Assembly (NCBI GenBank): GCA_964402715.1
Contig: CAYODJ010000007.1
Span: 1-64,000 of the forward strand
Reading direction: 5' to 3'
From: CALXOD01 sp964402715
Lineage (GTDB): Bacteria > Verrucomicrobiota > Lentisphaeria > Victivallales > Victivallaceae
DNA length: 64,000 nucleotides
Part shown: positions 49,357 to 58,285 of the stretch, piece after piece
How the letters are laid out: each line of letters begins with the position of its first letter
Numbering within the stretch: the stretch's first letter is position 1
The notes under the pieces: model-generated
What the model was told of the DNA's origin: nothing
What the model saw: the letters and a program-made list of their open reading frames with translations, nothing else
The model's database searches: none
Position numbers and translations under genes: made by a program

Positions 49357-51303
49357 ATGGATGACAGGAATGATTTGCGGGCTGCGGTGGACCGCTCCCG
49401 GCTGATGGTCAGATTGTCGGCGGTCGGCGGCGTCTTGTCCCTGACGATGCTGATACTGGTCGTGATCATGGGCGTCGTCAAGGAAAGTTTCGCGGGATCC
49501 GATGTTTTCTCTCTGTCCGTGATTCCGTTGAGCCTGTCGCTGTTCTTCGCGGCGGCGGCGCTGGTCTACGGCGTCCTCGACAATGCGGCGGCGGCGGAGA
49601 GGGAGAGCAGATTCCTGCTGGAGAGACGCAAGGACAACCGCGTGCTCGACGCCGAGGAGGACGTGCGCTTCACGGCGGGCCGCTCCTTCGAGAACTACAG
49701 GAAGTACGCCCCCTACGTGGTGACCGTGGCGGCCGCCCTGGGCGCGGCTCTGCTGCTCTTTCTGTTCTACCGCTACTGGGCGGCGAGGACGGGCGGCGGC
49801 CCGAAGCCGCTGAACGCCTTGAATTCGGCTCTCGTCTCGTCGGTTCTGATGCTGATATGCATGTTCGGCGGCGCCTTCTTCGTGGGGCAGTCCCGGCAGA
49901 GTTCGTTCCGGTGGCTGCGTCCGCTGGGGAGCTGGCTGGTCGGCGCCGGCGGCGTCATGCTGGGCGGCGCGGTGGTGTCCGTCTGCAACCACAATCAGGT
50001 GGCTCTCGACAGGCCTCTGTCGCTGGTCGTCTTCTGGCTGCTGGGGGCACTGGACGCGGAGCTGCTGCTGAATTTCGTCATCGAGTTCTACCGTCCCAGG
50101 ACGCTGGCGGAGACGCGTCCCCTCTTCGAAAGCAGGCTGCTGGCCCTGTTCACCGAGCCGGGCGGCGTCATGCGCAACATGGCCGACGCGCTGGACTACC
50201 AGTTCGGCTTCAAGGTTTCGGGGACGTGGATTTACGGGTTCGTCGAACGCTCGCTGTTTCCGATATGCGTGGTGTGGGCGCTCACCCTCTGGCTGTTCAC
50301 GTCGATCCACGAGGTCGGTCCGGACGAGGTCGGAATACGCGAACGTTTCGGGAGCGTGGTGTCCGAGAAGCCGCTCCGCGCCGGAATCTACTTCGAAATG
50401 CCGTGGCCGTTCGGCAGCATCAACCGGTTCAGCTGCGCCCGCGTCCATGAGATAGTCGCCGGCGAGAACGAACATGCCGAGGACGGCGACCGCCGGCAGG
50501 GGAAAAAGCCGGAGGTGATTCTCTGGACCAAGGCGCATGCCTCCGGCGAGAACAATTTCGTCGTGGCGGTCGAGCCGGAGGGGAGCATGCAGCAGCGCGA
50601 GGACCGGGACGGCGTCTCGGTCGCGTTTCTGTCGCTGGGGATGCCGGTGCAGTACCGCATCAGGGAGAGCCAGCTGATGGACTACGCCTACAGGAACCGG
50701 GATCCGGAGGCGATGCTGAGGCATATCAGCGAACAGGTGGTGACGGAGTATCTGGCGAGCTGCTCGCTGATGCACATCATGTCCGACGGAAGGCACGAGG
50801 CCGCAAACGTGATGCGCAGGCGCATCCAGAAGCTCGCCGACGAGGAGAGGCTGGGCGTCGACGTCGTCGCGGTCAACCTGCTGGGGGTTCATCCTCCGGT
50901 GGAGAAGGTCGCGCCGGCATTCCAGGAGGTCATCGGCGCCATGGAGCAGAAGGAGGCGAGGGTGCTGGAGGCGAAGGCCTACGCCGCGAAAATTCTTCCC
51001 GACGCCGAATCGAAGGCGCGGCAGGTCGTGCAGGACGCGGAGTCGTATCGGTACAGGACCAGCAAGGTCGCGGAGGCCGAGAGCCAGCGGTTTGACAAGC
51101 AGCTGCGTTCGTATCAGGCCATGCCCGCGATGTTCATGCTGAACTCCCGTCTGTCTCTTCTGGAGAAGGACGCGGCCAACGCCCGGAAATTCATTTTGAG
51201 CTCTTCGCTGCGCAACGAGATTTACGAGCTCAATTTCGAACAGAAGGAGCGCCTTGATCTTATCGACGCGGATTTGGGAACGTTGGTCGACCGGAAAAAG
51301 TGA
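49357..51303 (+). CDS. HflK-like SPFH protein with an extra multi-helix N-terminal membrane domain
   Basis: A 648-residue protein. About seven membrane helices fill residues 18-310 (e.g. LSLTMLILVVIMGVV, LSLSLFFAAAALVYGVL, LLLFLFYRYWAA, VLMLICMFGGAFFVG), then an HflK-like SPFH domain begins near residue 320 with GPDEVGIRERFG and continues through YRIRESQLMDYAYRNRDPE and a long Ala/Glu/Arg-rich helix (KEARVLEAKAYAAKILPDAE). Ordinary HflK has one helix, so this is an unusual fusion. ATG 49357 was chosen; the frame starts upstream at 49300. HflK/C form membrane cages that control FtsH protease. Confidence 0.82.
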   Translation: MDDRNDLRAAVDRSRLMVRLSAVGGVLSLTMLILVVIMGVVKESFAGSDVFSLSVIPLSLSLFFAAAALVYGVLDNAAAAERESRFLLERRKDNRVLDAEEDVRFTAGRSFENYRKYAPYVVTVAAALGAALLLFLFYRYWAARTGGGPKPLNALNSALVSSVLMLICMFGGAFFVGQSRQSSFRWLRPLGSWLVGAGGVMLGGAVVSVCNHNQVALDRPLSLVVFWLLGALDAELLLNFVIEFYRPRTLAETRPLFESRLLALFTEPGGVMRNMADALDYQFGFKVSGTWIYGFVERSLFPICVVWALTLWLFTSIHEVGPDEVGIRERFGSVVSEKPLRAGIYFEMPWPFGSINRFSCARVHEIVAGENEHAEDGDRRQGKKPEVILWTKAHASGENNFVVAVEPEGSMQQREDRDGVSVAFLSLGMPVQYRIRESQLMDYAYRNRDPEAMLRHISEQVVTEYLASCSLMHIMSDGRHEAANVMRRRIQKLADEERLGVDVVAVNLLGVHPPVEKVAPAFQEVIGAMEQKEARVLEAKAYAAKILPDAESKARQVVQDAESYRYRTSKVAEAESQRFDKQLRSYQAMPAMFMLNSRLSLLEKDAANARKFILSSSLRNEIYELNFEQKERLDLIDADLGTLVDRKK

Positions 51304-51343
51304 GTCAATCGGGCAGGAAGTCATTCGAGGAGGCGAGCAGGTT

Positions 51344-52279
51344 ATGTCATCGGAACGTTTTTTAAGGCACTGGCCGACGGTTTTGCTCGGCGTGATTGTG
51401 GCGGCGGTGCTGTTCGCGGCGATCGTCACGTACCGCGTCAACCAGAACGAGTGCGCCGTGGTCACCATGCTGGGCAGGATTCAGCAGGGCAGTCCCGGAC
51501 CCGGGCTGCATCTGCGGTGGCCGTACCCGTTTCAGCGCGTCTACAAGTTCGATCGGCGCACCCGCTGCTTCGAGGGCAACGCCGGCAAACTGGAGGAGTC
51601 CACGACCGCGGACGGGCAGAACGTCCTGATCGGAACCTTTGTCAACTACCGGATCAGCGATCCCAAATTGTTCTTCACCTCTTTCGAAAGGATCGGCGAG
51701 GCCGAAAAGCAGCTGAACAACTGGATGAGGGATTCGCGGAACGCGGTCTTCGGCCGCTACCGCTTCGCTCAGATCATCAACACCGACCCGGCGAAGATGA
51801 AGCTCGGGGTCATGCAGGACGAGATTCTCAGGGAGCTGGCGGATCGCGCGGCTCCGTTCGGGCTGGAGATTCAGTTCGTCGGCATAAACGTGATAAACGT
51901 GCCGACGACGATCAGCGAGGAGGTGTTCAAGCGCATGATTCAGGAGCGCAAGGTGGTGGCTCAGGATTACCTGTCGAGAGGGGCGCAGGAGGCGTCCGAC
52001 ATCCGGACCAAGGCGGATCAGAAGCGCGCCGAGATCCTCACCAACGCCGAGGCCACCGCCAAGAGCATCCGCGCCCAGGGGGACGCCGAGGCCGCCAAGT
52101 ATTACGAGGTCTTCAAGGAGAATCCGGAGCTGGCGGCTTTCCTGAGAAAGCTCGATTCGCTGCGGCAGATTATGAAGGGCCGCACCACATTGGTGCTCGA
52201 CACCAACGCCGCCCCGTTCGACCTGCTGAAGATCGGAGCGGACAAGCTGGCTCCGGCGGCGGGGCCGGTCGCGCACTGA
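51344..52279 (+). CDS. HflC-like SPFH/band-7 protein
   Basis: A 311-residue protein of HflC type: one N-terminal helix (VLLGVIVAAVLFAAIVTYRV), VNQNECAVVTMLGRI, PGPGLHLRWPYPFQRVYKFDRR, FVNYRISDPKLFF, INTDPAKMKLGVMQDEILRE and a coiled C-terminal region (EASDIRTKADQKRAEILTNA). GAGGAGG lies upstream of ATG 51344. It begins 40 bases after the HflK-like gene and probably co-assembles with it and with the next SPFH protein. The open frame starts earlier but is not protein-like. Confidence 0.88.
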   Translation: MSSERFLRHWPTVLLGVIVAAVLFAAIVTYRVNQNECAVVTMLGRIQQGSPGPGLHLRWPYPFQRVYKFDRRTRCFEGNAGKLEESTTADGQNVLIGTFVNYRISDPKLFFTSFERIGEAEKQLNNWMRDSRNAVFGRYRFAQIINTDPAKMKLGVMQDEILRELADRAAPFGLEIQFVGINVINVPTTISEEVFKRMIQERKVVAQDYLSRGAQEASDIRTKADQKRAEILTNAEATAKSIRAQGDAEAAKYYEVFKENPELAAFLRKLDSLRQIMKGRTTLVLDTNAAPFDLLKIGADKLAPAAGPVAH

Positions 52280-52304
52280 CGGTCGGCGGGAGAAAGGCGG
52301 AATC

Positions 52305-53435
52305 ATGATGAAAACGGGAGATGACGTCGTGGACGCTGGCGGCGGTCAGTATGAACTGGGGCTCAAGTCGCTGATCCGCAGCATGCGGATCGCCTTCTTC
52401 ATGCTGCTGCTGCTGATCGTCGGCATGCTGGTCTATTTCTTCTCGCTGGGCGGCTATGTGGAGGTGAAGCCGCAGGAGGCGGTGATCGTGCTCCGTTTCG
52501 GCAGATTTCATCAGGTCTACGACGTCGGATGGCACTGGTTCGTGCCGTATCCGGTCACGAGCTTCGTGACGGTGCGGACCAGTCCGCAGTTCCTGCGGGT
52601 CGATTTCACGTCGGACGAGACATCCATAGACGGAGGCGGGGAGAGCGGCCGTTCGCTCGAACCGGGAAGGGACTCCTATCTGCTCACCGGCGACGCCAAC
52701 ATCATTCACACCGCGTGGAACGTCGCGTACCAGATTTCCGATCCGAGGAAATACTACGAGCGGCTGCAGACCCCCGCAGATCCGACCGCCCCCGACGATC
52801 TGGAGAAGGACGAGTACGGCTATACGGGGCGGCGCGGACCGCAGACGCTGCTCACCAATCTTTTCCGGCAGGCGGTGATACATGTCACCTCCGGTCTTAA
52901 AGTCGACGACATTCTCTACTCCAAGCAGAACGTGTACCGCGAGTCGGTGCAGCGGACGTTCGCCCGTCTGGTCGAAAACGCGGACTGCGGAATCGAGGTG
53001 ACCGGCGTGACGCTGGATCGCGCGTCGGTGCCGCTCAAGACGAAAGCCTCGTTCGACGAGGTGGCCGCCGCCAGCAACACGATGTCCACGCTGATCAACG
53101 AGGCCAAGGAGTACATGGTGCGGGTCAACAACGAGGTGAAATCCGACACCGTGGGCGTCATCGCCGACGCGGAGACCTACCGGAAGCAGGTGGTGTCCGA
53201 GGTCAAGGCCGGGAGCCAGTATTTCCGCAGCATCAACGAGGCCTACCGGGCCAGTCCCCGGACGGTGCTGATGGCTCTCTACAATCAGACTCTCGCCGAC
53301 GTGCTGACGGAGCAGGACGGGAAGTACATTCTGGGCACCGCGACCGCCGCGGATCGCAAACAGGTTCGACTCAAGATAAATCCGGAGCCGCCGCGCCTGG
53401 CGAATCCGGCGAATGCGGAGACGGATAATCCATGA
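52305..53435 (+). CDS. third SPFH protein, HflK-type
   Basis: A 376-residue protein with an N-terminal helix (MRIAFFMLLLLIVGMLVYFF) and an SPFH domain starting VKPQEAVIVLRFGRF, with WHWFVPYPVTSFVTVRTSP, VAYQISDPRKYYERL and a C-terminal helical region (EVAAASNTMSTLINEAKE). It has an insert (TADPTAPDD-like, near residues 155-180) that I cannot explain. Its TGA overlaps the ATG of the P-type ATPase gene, so translation is coupled. Three SPFH genes in a row are unusual. Confidence 0.85.
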   Translation: MMKTGDDVVDAGGGQYELGLKSLIRSMRIAFFMLLLLIVGMLVYFFSLGGYVEVKPQEAVIVLRFGRFHQVYDVGWHWFVPYPVTSFVTVRTSPQFLRVDFTSDETSIDGGGESGRSLEPGRDSYLLTGDANIIHTAWNVAYQISDPRKYYERLQTPADPTAPDDLEKDEYGYTGRRGPQTLLTNLFRQAVIHVTSGLKVDDILYSKQNVYRESVQRTFARLVENADCGIEVTGVTLDRASVPLKTKASFDEVAAASNTMSTLINEAKEYMVRVNNEVKSDTVGVIADAETYRKQVVSEVKAGSQYFRSINEAYRASPRTVLMALYNQTLADVLTEQDGKYILGTATAADRKQVRLKINPEPPRLANPANAETDNP

Positions 53436-55483
53436 CTAGCCATGTGAACTGCAAATCTTGTTCGTTGGGCACGGAGGAGAGCGGAGAAGTCCGCCGTGAC
53501 CGTTCCGACGGAGACGACGGGGCGATCCGCGCGCCGGAGCACCGCCACGGGGACCTGAATCAGGCGGAGGCGGGAAGAGTCGCCTGTCCCTGCGGCCACG
53601 ACGCCGTCGGCGGCGTCGGGCACGACCGCGCCATGGGACGGGTGGCGTTCGCCCTCTGGGGCGGCATGCTGTGCGCCAACTCCTTTCTGCTGGAATGGCT
53701 GTTTCCGGAACAGCGGTTCTCCGCCATGCTCAGCGCCTTCCTCGGGGCCGTGGTGCTGGCTCTGCCCATCGTCGTCACCGCGATCAAGGATCTGCTGAAC
53801 GGCAAGGTCTACATGAACGAACTGGTGGCTCTGGCCATACTGGCGGCGCTGGTGAGCGGCGACTTCCAGAGCGCGGGCATCATCGCGTTCTTCCTGCTGC
53901 TGACCATCATCATCGAAACGAGGACCGCCAGCGGCGCGCAGCGCTCCATCGAGGAACTGATCAAGCTGACGCCGAACACCGCCAGGAAACTGGACGGCGA
54001 CCGCGAGGTGGAGGTCGACGTCTCGACGCTCCGGATCGGGGACGTCATAAGAGTGCGTCCGGGGGAGAACTTCCCCGTGGACGCCAGGATTCTGCACGGG
54101 GAGAGCACCGTCAACCAGTCGTCCATCACCGGCGAATCGCTGCCGGTCGACAAGGATGTGGACGACGAGGTGTACGCCGGCACGCAGAATCTGACCGGCG
54201 TGGTGGATCTGGAGGTCACCCGCGTCGGCGAGGACACCACTCTCGGCAAGGTGAAGGAGATGATCCTCGCTGCGGAGGGGAGCCGCTCCCCGGTGGTCCG
54301 GATCATCGACCGGTACGCGGGCTACTACACGCCGACGGTGTTGATGCTGGCCGGCGTCACGTGGTGCTTCACGACCGATATGGACAGGGTCATCACCCTG
54401 ATGGTGATCGCCTGTCCGTGCGCGGTCGTACTGGCGACTCCGACGGCGGTGGTGGCCGCCGTGGCCGCCGCGGCCCGGCTGGGCATTCTGATCAAGAACG
54501 TGAGCCATCTGGAGCTGGCCGCGCGCATCACCGCGTTCGTGTTCGACAAGACGGGGACCCTGACCGACGGCGTCCTGTCCGTCGTGAAGCTCAACGCCTT
54601 TTCCGGCTGCACGCAGGCGGAGCTGCTGAAGACGGCGGCGTCGGCGGAGCGTTACAGCAATCACCCGACGGCGCTGGCGCTGCAGTCGCTGGCCCAGGAG
54701 GCCGGCGTGCGGCTGGATTCCGTCGAGGATTTCCAGGAAGTCCACGGAAAGGGCGTGATGGGCCGGCTGGGCGGCGACGTGTGCCGGATCGGCAGGGCGA
54801 AGTGGATGACGGAGCAGGGGATAGAGATTCCGGAGCATGAGATTTCGGAGCAGGAGGGGATGAGCGTGGTCTACGTGGCGCGGGGCGGACGGCTGCTGGG
54901 ATGGATAGGATTCAAGGACAAGCTGCGGCGCGAGTCCGCCGCCATGATCGGCGGTCTGCGGAAACTTGGTGTCCGTTTCGTCGCGATGGTGACCGGGGAC
55001 AGGACGTCGGTGGCGGAGACGGTGGCTCAGCAGCTGCAGCTGGACGAGTTCCGCAGCGAGTGTCTGCCTGCGGGGAAGGTGGAGTTCGTCGAGACCGTCA
55101 AGGAGAAAGGTCTGGTCGCGGTGGTCGGCGACGGCGTGAACGACGCCCCGGCGCTGACGGCCGGGGATCTCGGCATCGCCATGGGCGCGATCGGAAGCGA
55201 CATCGCCATCAACAGCGCCTCCATCGCATTGATGACGAACGATCTCCGCCGCATACCGATGCTCGTGCATCTGTCCCGGAAGTCGCGCATGGTCATCAAT
55301 CAGAATCTGGTCTTCGGCATGCTGTTCGTCGTCGGCGGCATGGTCCTGTCGGTGTTCGGGTGGATGACTCCCATATGGGCCGCGGTGCTCCATACCTGCA
55401 GCACGCTGATCATCATCTTCAACAGCGGGCGTCTGGTCCGCACCGGTGAGGAATTGACGCTCGGGGAAAAATTCGATGGTTGA
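53432..55483 (+). CDS. P1B-type heavy-metal translocating ATPase
   Basis: A 683-residue metal-transporting ATPase. The N-terminus is Cys/His-rich (CKSCSLG, a second CPCGHD, and HRHGD) but lacks a full HMA domain. Six to eight membrane helices, the phosphatase motif SITGESLPV, the metal-site CPC in MVIACPCAVVLATP (residues 328-330), the phosphorylated Asp372 in DKTGTLTDG, and GDGVNDAPALTAGDLGIAMG are clear. The last-helix motif is HTCST rather than the aspartate-containing motif of most zinc/cadmium pumps, so the metal cannot be named. Coupled to the SPFH gene upstream. Confidence 0.92.
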   Translation: MTSHVNCKSCSLGTEESGEVRRDRSDGDDGAIRAPEHRHGDLNQAEAGRVACPCGHDAVGGVGHDRAMGRVAFALWGGMLCANSFLLEWLFPEQRFSAMLSAFLGAVVLALPIVVTAIKDLLNGKVYMNELVALAILAALVSGDFQSAGIIAFFLLLTIIIETRTASGAQRSIEELIKLTPNTARKLDGDREVEVDVSTLRIGDVIRVRPGENFPVDARILHGESTVNQSSITGESLPVDKDVDDEVYAGTQNLTGVVDLEVTRVGEDTTLGKVKEMILAAEGSRSPVVRIIDRYAGYYTPTVLMLAGVTWCFTTDMDRVITLMVIACPCAVVLATPTAVVAAVAAAARLGILIKNVSHLELAARITAFVFDKTGTLTDGVLSVVKLNAFSGCTQAELLKTAASAERYSNHPTALALQSLAQEAGVRLDSVEDFQEVHGKGVMGRLGGDVCRIGRAKWMTEQGIEIPEHEISEQEGMSVVYVARGGRLLGWIGFKDKLRRESAAMIGGLRKLGVRFVAMVTGDRTSVAETVAQQLQLDEFRSECLPAGKVEFVETVKEKGLVAVVGDGVNDAPALTAGDLGIAMGAIGSDIAINSASIALMTNDLRRIPMLVHLSRKSRMVINQNLVFGMLFVVGGMVLSVFGWMTPIWAAVLHTCSTLIIIFNSGRLVRTGEELTLGEKFDG

Positions 55484-55518
55484 ATGTCCTGTTCAAACGA
55501 GAGGAAGTTTCGCTTAAT

Positions 55519-56691
55519 ATGCCACAGCAGTCGACACCGGTAGTCAGCGCCGTCGGGCTGACCAAGACGTTCCGTGATTTCTGGGGGCGTCCAAAGGCGA
55601 AAGCCGTCAACGACGTTGATTTCGAGATCAGCGAGGGCGAGGTCGTCGGGCTGCTGGGGCCGAACGGCTCCGGCAAGTCGACCACGGTGAAGATGATTCT
55701 GGGGCTGCTGTATCCCACCGGCGGAACGCTGTCGGTGCTGGGAAGATCGCCGCGCGCGGTGGAGACCAAGCGCGAAATCGGCTATCTTCCGGAGGAGTCC
55801 TATCTGTACAAGTATCTCACGGCCGAGGAGACTCTGGATTTCTTCGGCGCCATGTTCAATCTGTCGCGGGCGGAGCGCAGACGGCGCGTCGACCAGCTGC
55901 TGGACATGGTCGGGATGGCGCATGCCAGGCGTCGGCGCGTCGGCGAGTTCTCCAAGGGAATGGCGCGGCGGATAGGGCTGGCGCAGGCCATGATCAACGA
56001 CCCGTCCTTTCTGGTTCTGGACGAACCGACTTCCGGTCTGGATCCTCTGGGGTGCAAGGAAGTCAAGAACATGATCCTGATGCTCAAGAAACGCGGCAAG
56101 ACGGTGCTGATCACCAGTCATCTGCTCAGCGACATCGAGGACGTCTGCGATCGGGTTATCATCCTGTACGGCGGGAGAGTGCGCGCCGTCGGCTCGCTGC
56201 AGGAGCTTCTCACCGTCGAGGACGAGAACAGGATCATCACGCCGGCCCTGCCGCCGGAGGCGATGAACAAGCTCGTGGCGTTGCTGCGGGAACATCTCCG
56301 CGGCGAAAAGTTTCTGATCGACCATCCGCATCGGACGCTCGAGGAATTCTTCCTGGACGTCATAAACCGCGCCAAGGAGGAAAGCGTCGAAACCGCCGGC
56401 GTCGTGGGCGGCGGAGAGATTGCGGAGTACCTCTCGGAGGACGGGAAGCGGGGCACGGTGCTCGATGAACTGATGAACGAGCAGGTGGTCGCGGCTTCCG
56501 TCGCCGAGGAAGCCCCTCGTGACGGCGCGGACGCGGCTCCGGACGTGGAGGAGAAACTGACGGAGCTGACGGACGCGGACGAACGCGGCGGTCATGAGGA
56601 GATGACGGCGGAGGAGATGCGGACAAAGGAGAAGGAGCAGATGGACGCCGTCAATGCCAGACTCGACGATTTGCTCGGCGGCAGAAAGTGA
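55519..56691 (+). CDS. ABC-2 transporter ATPase with acidic C-terminal extension
   Basis: A 390-residue ATPase of the NatA/GldA type: Walker A GLLGPNGSGKSTTVKMILGL, the ABC signature region FSKGMARRIGLAQAM, Walker B LVLDEPTSGLDPLG and the H-loop LITSHLL. After about residue 310 there is a long acidic extension (SEDGKRGTVLDELMNEQVV, then many Glu/Asp/Ala) not found in short relatives. ATG 55519 has GAGGAAG upstream. Its natural partner is the permease 160 bases downstream. Confidence 0.9.
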   Translation: MPQQSTPVVSAVGLTKTFRDFWGRPKAKAVNDVDFEISEGEVVGLLGPNGSGKSTTVKMILGLLYPTGGTLSVLGRSPRAVETKREIGYLPEESYLYKYLTAEETLDFFGAMFNLSRAERRRRVDQLLDMVGMAHARRRRVGEFSKGMARRIGLAQAMINDPSFLVLDEPTSGLDPLGCKEVKNMILMLKKRGKTVLITSHLLSDIEDVCDRVIILYGGRVRAVGSLQELLTVEDENRIITPALPPEAMNKLVALLREHLRGEKFLIDHPHRTLEEFFLDVINRAKEESVETAGVVGGGEIAEYLSEDGKRGTVLDELMNEQVVAASVAEEAPRDGADAAPDVEEKLTELTDADERGGHEEMTAEEMRTKEKEQMDAVNARLDDLLGGRK

Positions 56692-56854
56692 TCGCAGGCG
56701 AGTGCGCCGCCGGGGAATTTCCTCCTCCCGTCCGGGCGCGTTCCGCAGAGATTTCCGTGTGTTTCGCTCCGGGCGGGGCGCGCGCCGGCGATGAAGAGAT
56801 GAGAAATGGCGGCCTCGGGGAGAGGCTTGTCAGGTTTATGGACGCTTTTACGAT

Positions 56855-58285
56855 ATGAGAGCATTCGTCGCCATAGTTTGTCTGACGCTTCGCAACGCGG
56901 TGCGTTCGCATATCTTCCAGCTTCTGCTGTGCGTGCTGCTGCTGTGCGTCGGTCTGATTCCGACCATGATCAGCGGCGACGGCACCGCGACGGGATTCAT
57001 CCAGATATCGCTGCTTTACAGTCTGTCGGCGGTGATGCTGGTGCTGTCGCTGTCGTCGCTGTGGCTCGGCTGTCACATCATGACTCATGACGTGGACAGC
57101 TATCAGCTTCACATGGTCGTCGTCAAACCGGTGTCGCGATCGGTGATATGGCTGGGCAAATTCAGCGGTATTCTGCTCGTCAACACGGTTCTCCTGCTCT
57201 GCTCCGCGACGGTCGTCTATTTCATCATGATCGCGAAATTTTACCGGCAGGATTTTTCCCGGGAGGACCGCGATCGCATTGAAAACGAGGTCATGGTCGG
57301 GCGCAGGGTGTTTCTGCCGGATCGCCCCGACCTGGATCAGGCGGCGCGCGGCGCGCTGAGCGAGAAGCTGAAGGTGCTGGAGAAGCAGGGCAAGTCGCTG
57401 GATCGATCGCCGCAGGGCCAGGAGCGGATGCTCGCGGAGATGAAACGGGAGATTCTGGCGCGGATTTCCGAGCTCAGGCCGGGGCAGACCGTCTTCTGGA
57501 CTTTCTCCGGCATACCGGAGAATCTTCAGCGTCCGCTGTACATGCGCTACCGCGTGTACATCGACAAGGTCGCCACGGAGGGGCAGCGTCTGACTCACGG
57601 AATGTGGCAGATCGGCAAGCCGCGCGTCAAGGAGGAGAGGGGCGGCAACGTGTTCGAGCAGGCACGGCGGCGGGAATATGATCTATACATGTTTCAGCTG
57701 AGCGAGCTTCCGGAGCAGATCAAGAGCGGCGACTTTCATGAGAAGACGCTTCCGCCGGAATGGGGCGTCGTCGCGCCTGACGGCAAGGTGGTGATCGGCT
57801 ACACGAACCTCGACCGGCAGAGAGGCACGCAGCACTTTCAGCCGGCCGACGGTCCGAAGATCCTTCTGCGCGTCAGCGGATTCGCCGCCAACTATTTCCG
57901 CGCCGTGTTCGTGATTTTCCTGGAACTTGTGATTCTGACGGGGCTTGGATGCACCGCCGCCGCTCTGCTCAGCATGCCGACGGCGGTTTTCGTGGTGATC
58001 TCGTATCTGCTGTTCGGGAGTTTCGCCTCGTATCTGACCGGGGCGAGCTATTTCGGCAACACTGCGGACTACGTGGGCTACTACATCGGCAAACTGCTGC
58101 TCTGGGTGATAATACCGATTCAGAATTTCGAGGTGACGGGGCTGGTGGCGAACGGAGAGCTGGTGGAGTTCTCCCTGATATGGCGTCTCGTTTCCGGATA
58201 TCTGCTGCTGCGGGCGTTGCCGCTGATGGCGTTCGGCATCCTGATGTACCGTCGGCGCGAAATAGGGTTGATCATACGTAAATGA
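56855..58285 (+). CDS. ABC-2 type permease
   Basis: A 476-residue membrane protein: helices near residues 22-42, 48-70, 92-110, a soluble loop of about 230 residues between them and the C-terminal block, and C-terminal helices (FVIFLELVILTGLGCTAAALL). It matches the ABC-2/gliding-type permeases with a large periplasmic or cytoplasmic insertion. The starting ATG lacks a ribosome-binding site but lies on the expected N-terminus (AFVAIVCLTLRNAVRSHIFQ). With the preceding ATPase it probably exports an unknown substrate. Its stop overlaps the next start. Confidence 0.85.
   Translation: MRAFVAIVCLTLRNAVRSHIFQLLLCVLLLCVGLIPTMISGDGTATGFIQISLLYSLSAVMLVLSLSSLWLGCHIMTHDVDSYQLHMVVVKPVSRSVIWLGKFSGILLVNTVLLLCSATVVYFIMIAKFYRQDFSREDRDRIENEVMVGRRVFLPDRPDLDQAARGALSEKLKVLEKQGKSLDRSPQGQERMLAEMKREILARISELRPGQTVFWTFSGIPENLQRPLYMRYRVYIDKVATEGQRLTHGMWQIGKPRVKEERGGNVFEQARRREYDLYMFQLSELPEQIKSGDFHEKTLPPEWGVVAPDGKVVIGYTNLDRQRGTQHFQPADGPKILLRVSGFAANYFRAVFVIFLELVILTGLGCTAAALLSMPTAVFVVISYLLFGSFASYLTGASYFGNTADYVGYYIGKLLLWVIIPIQNFEVTGLVANGELVEFSLIWRLVSGYLLLRALPLMAFGILMYRRREIGLIIRK

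Noticed and set aside
48256..51468. A 1070-codon minus-strand frame covering the SPFH gene
   Set aside because: Only the last 267 codons are a real metallophosphoesterase; the rest is antisense to the HflK-like gene and has low-complexity His/Arg/Gln composition.
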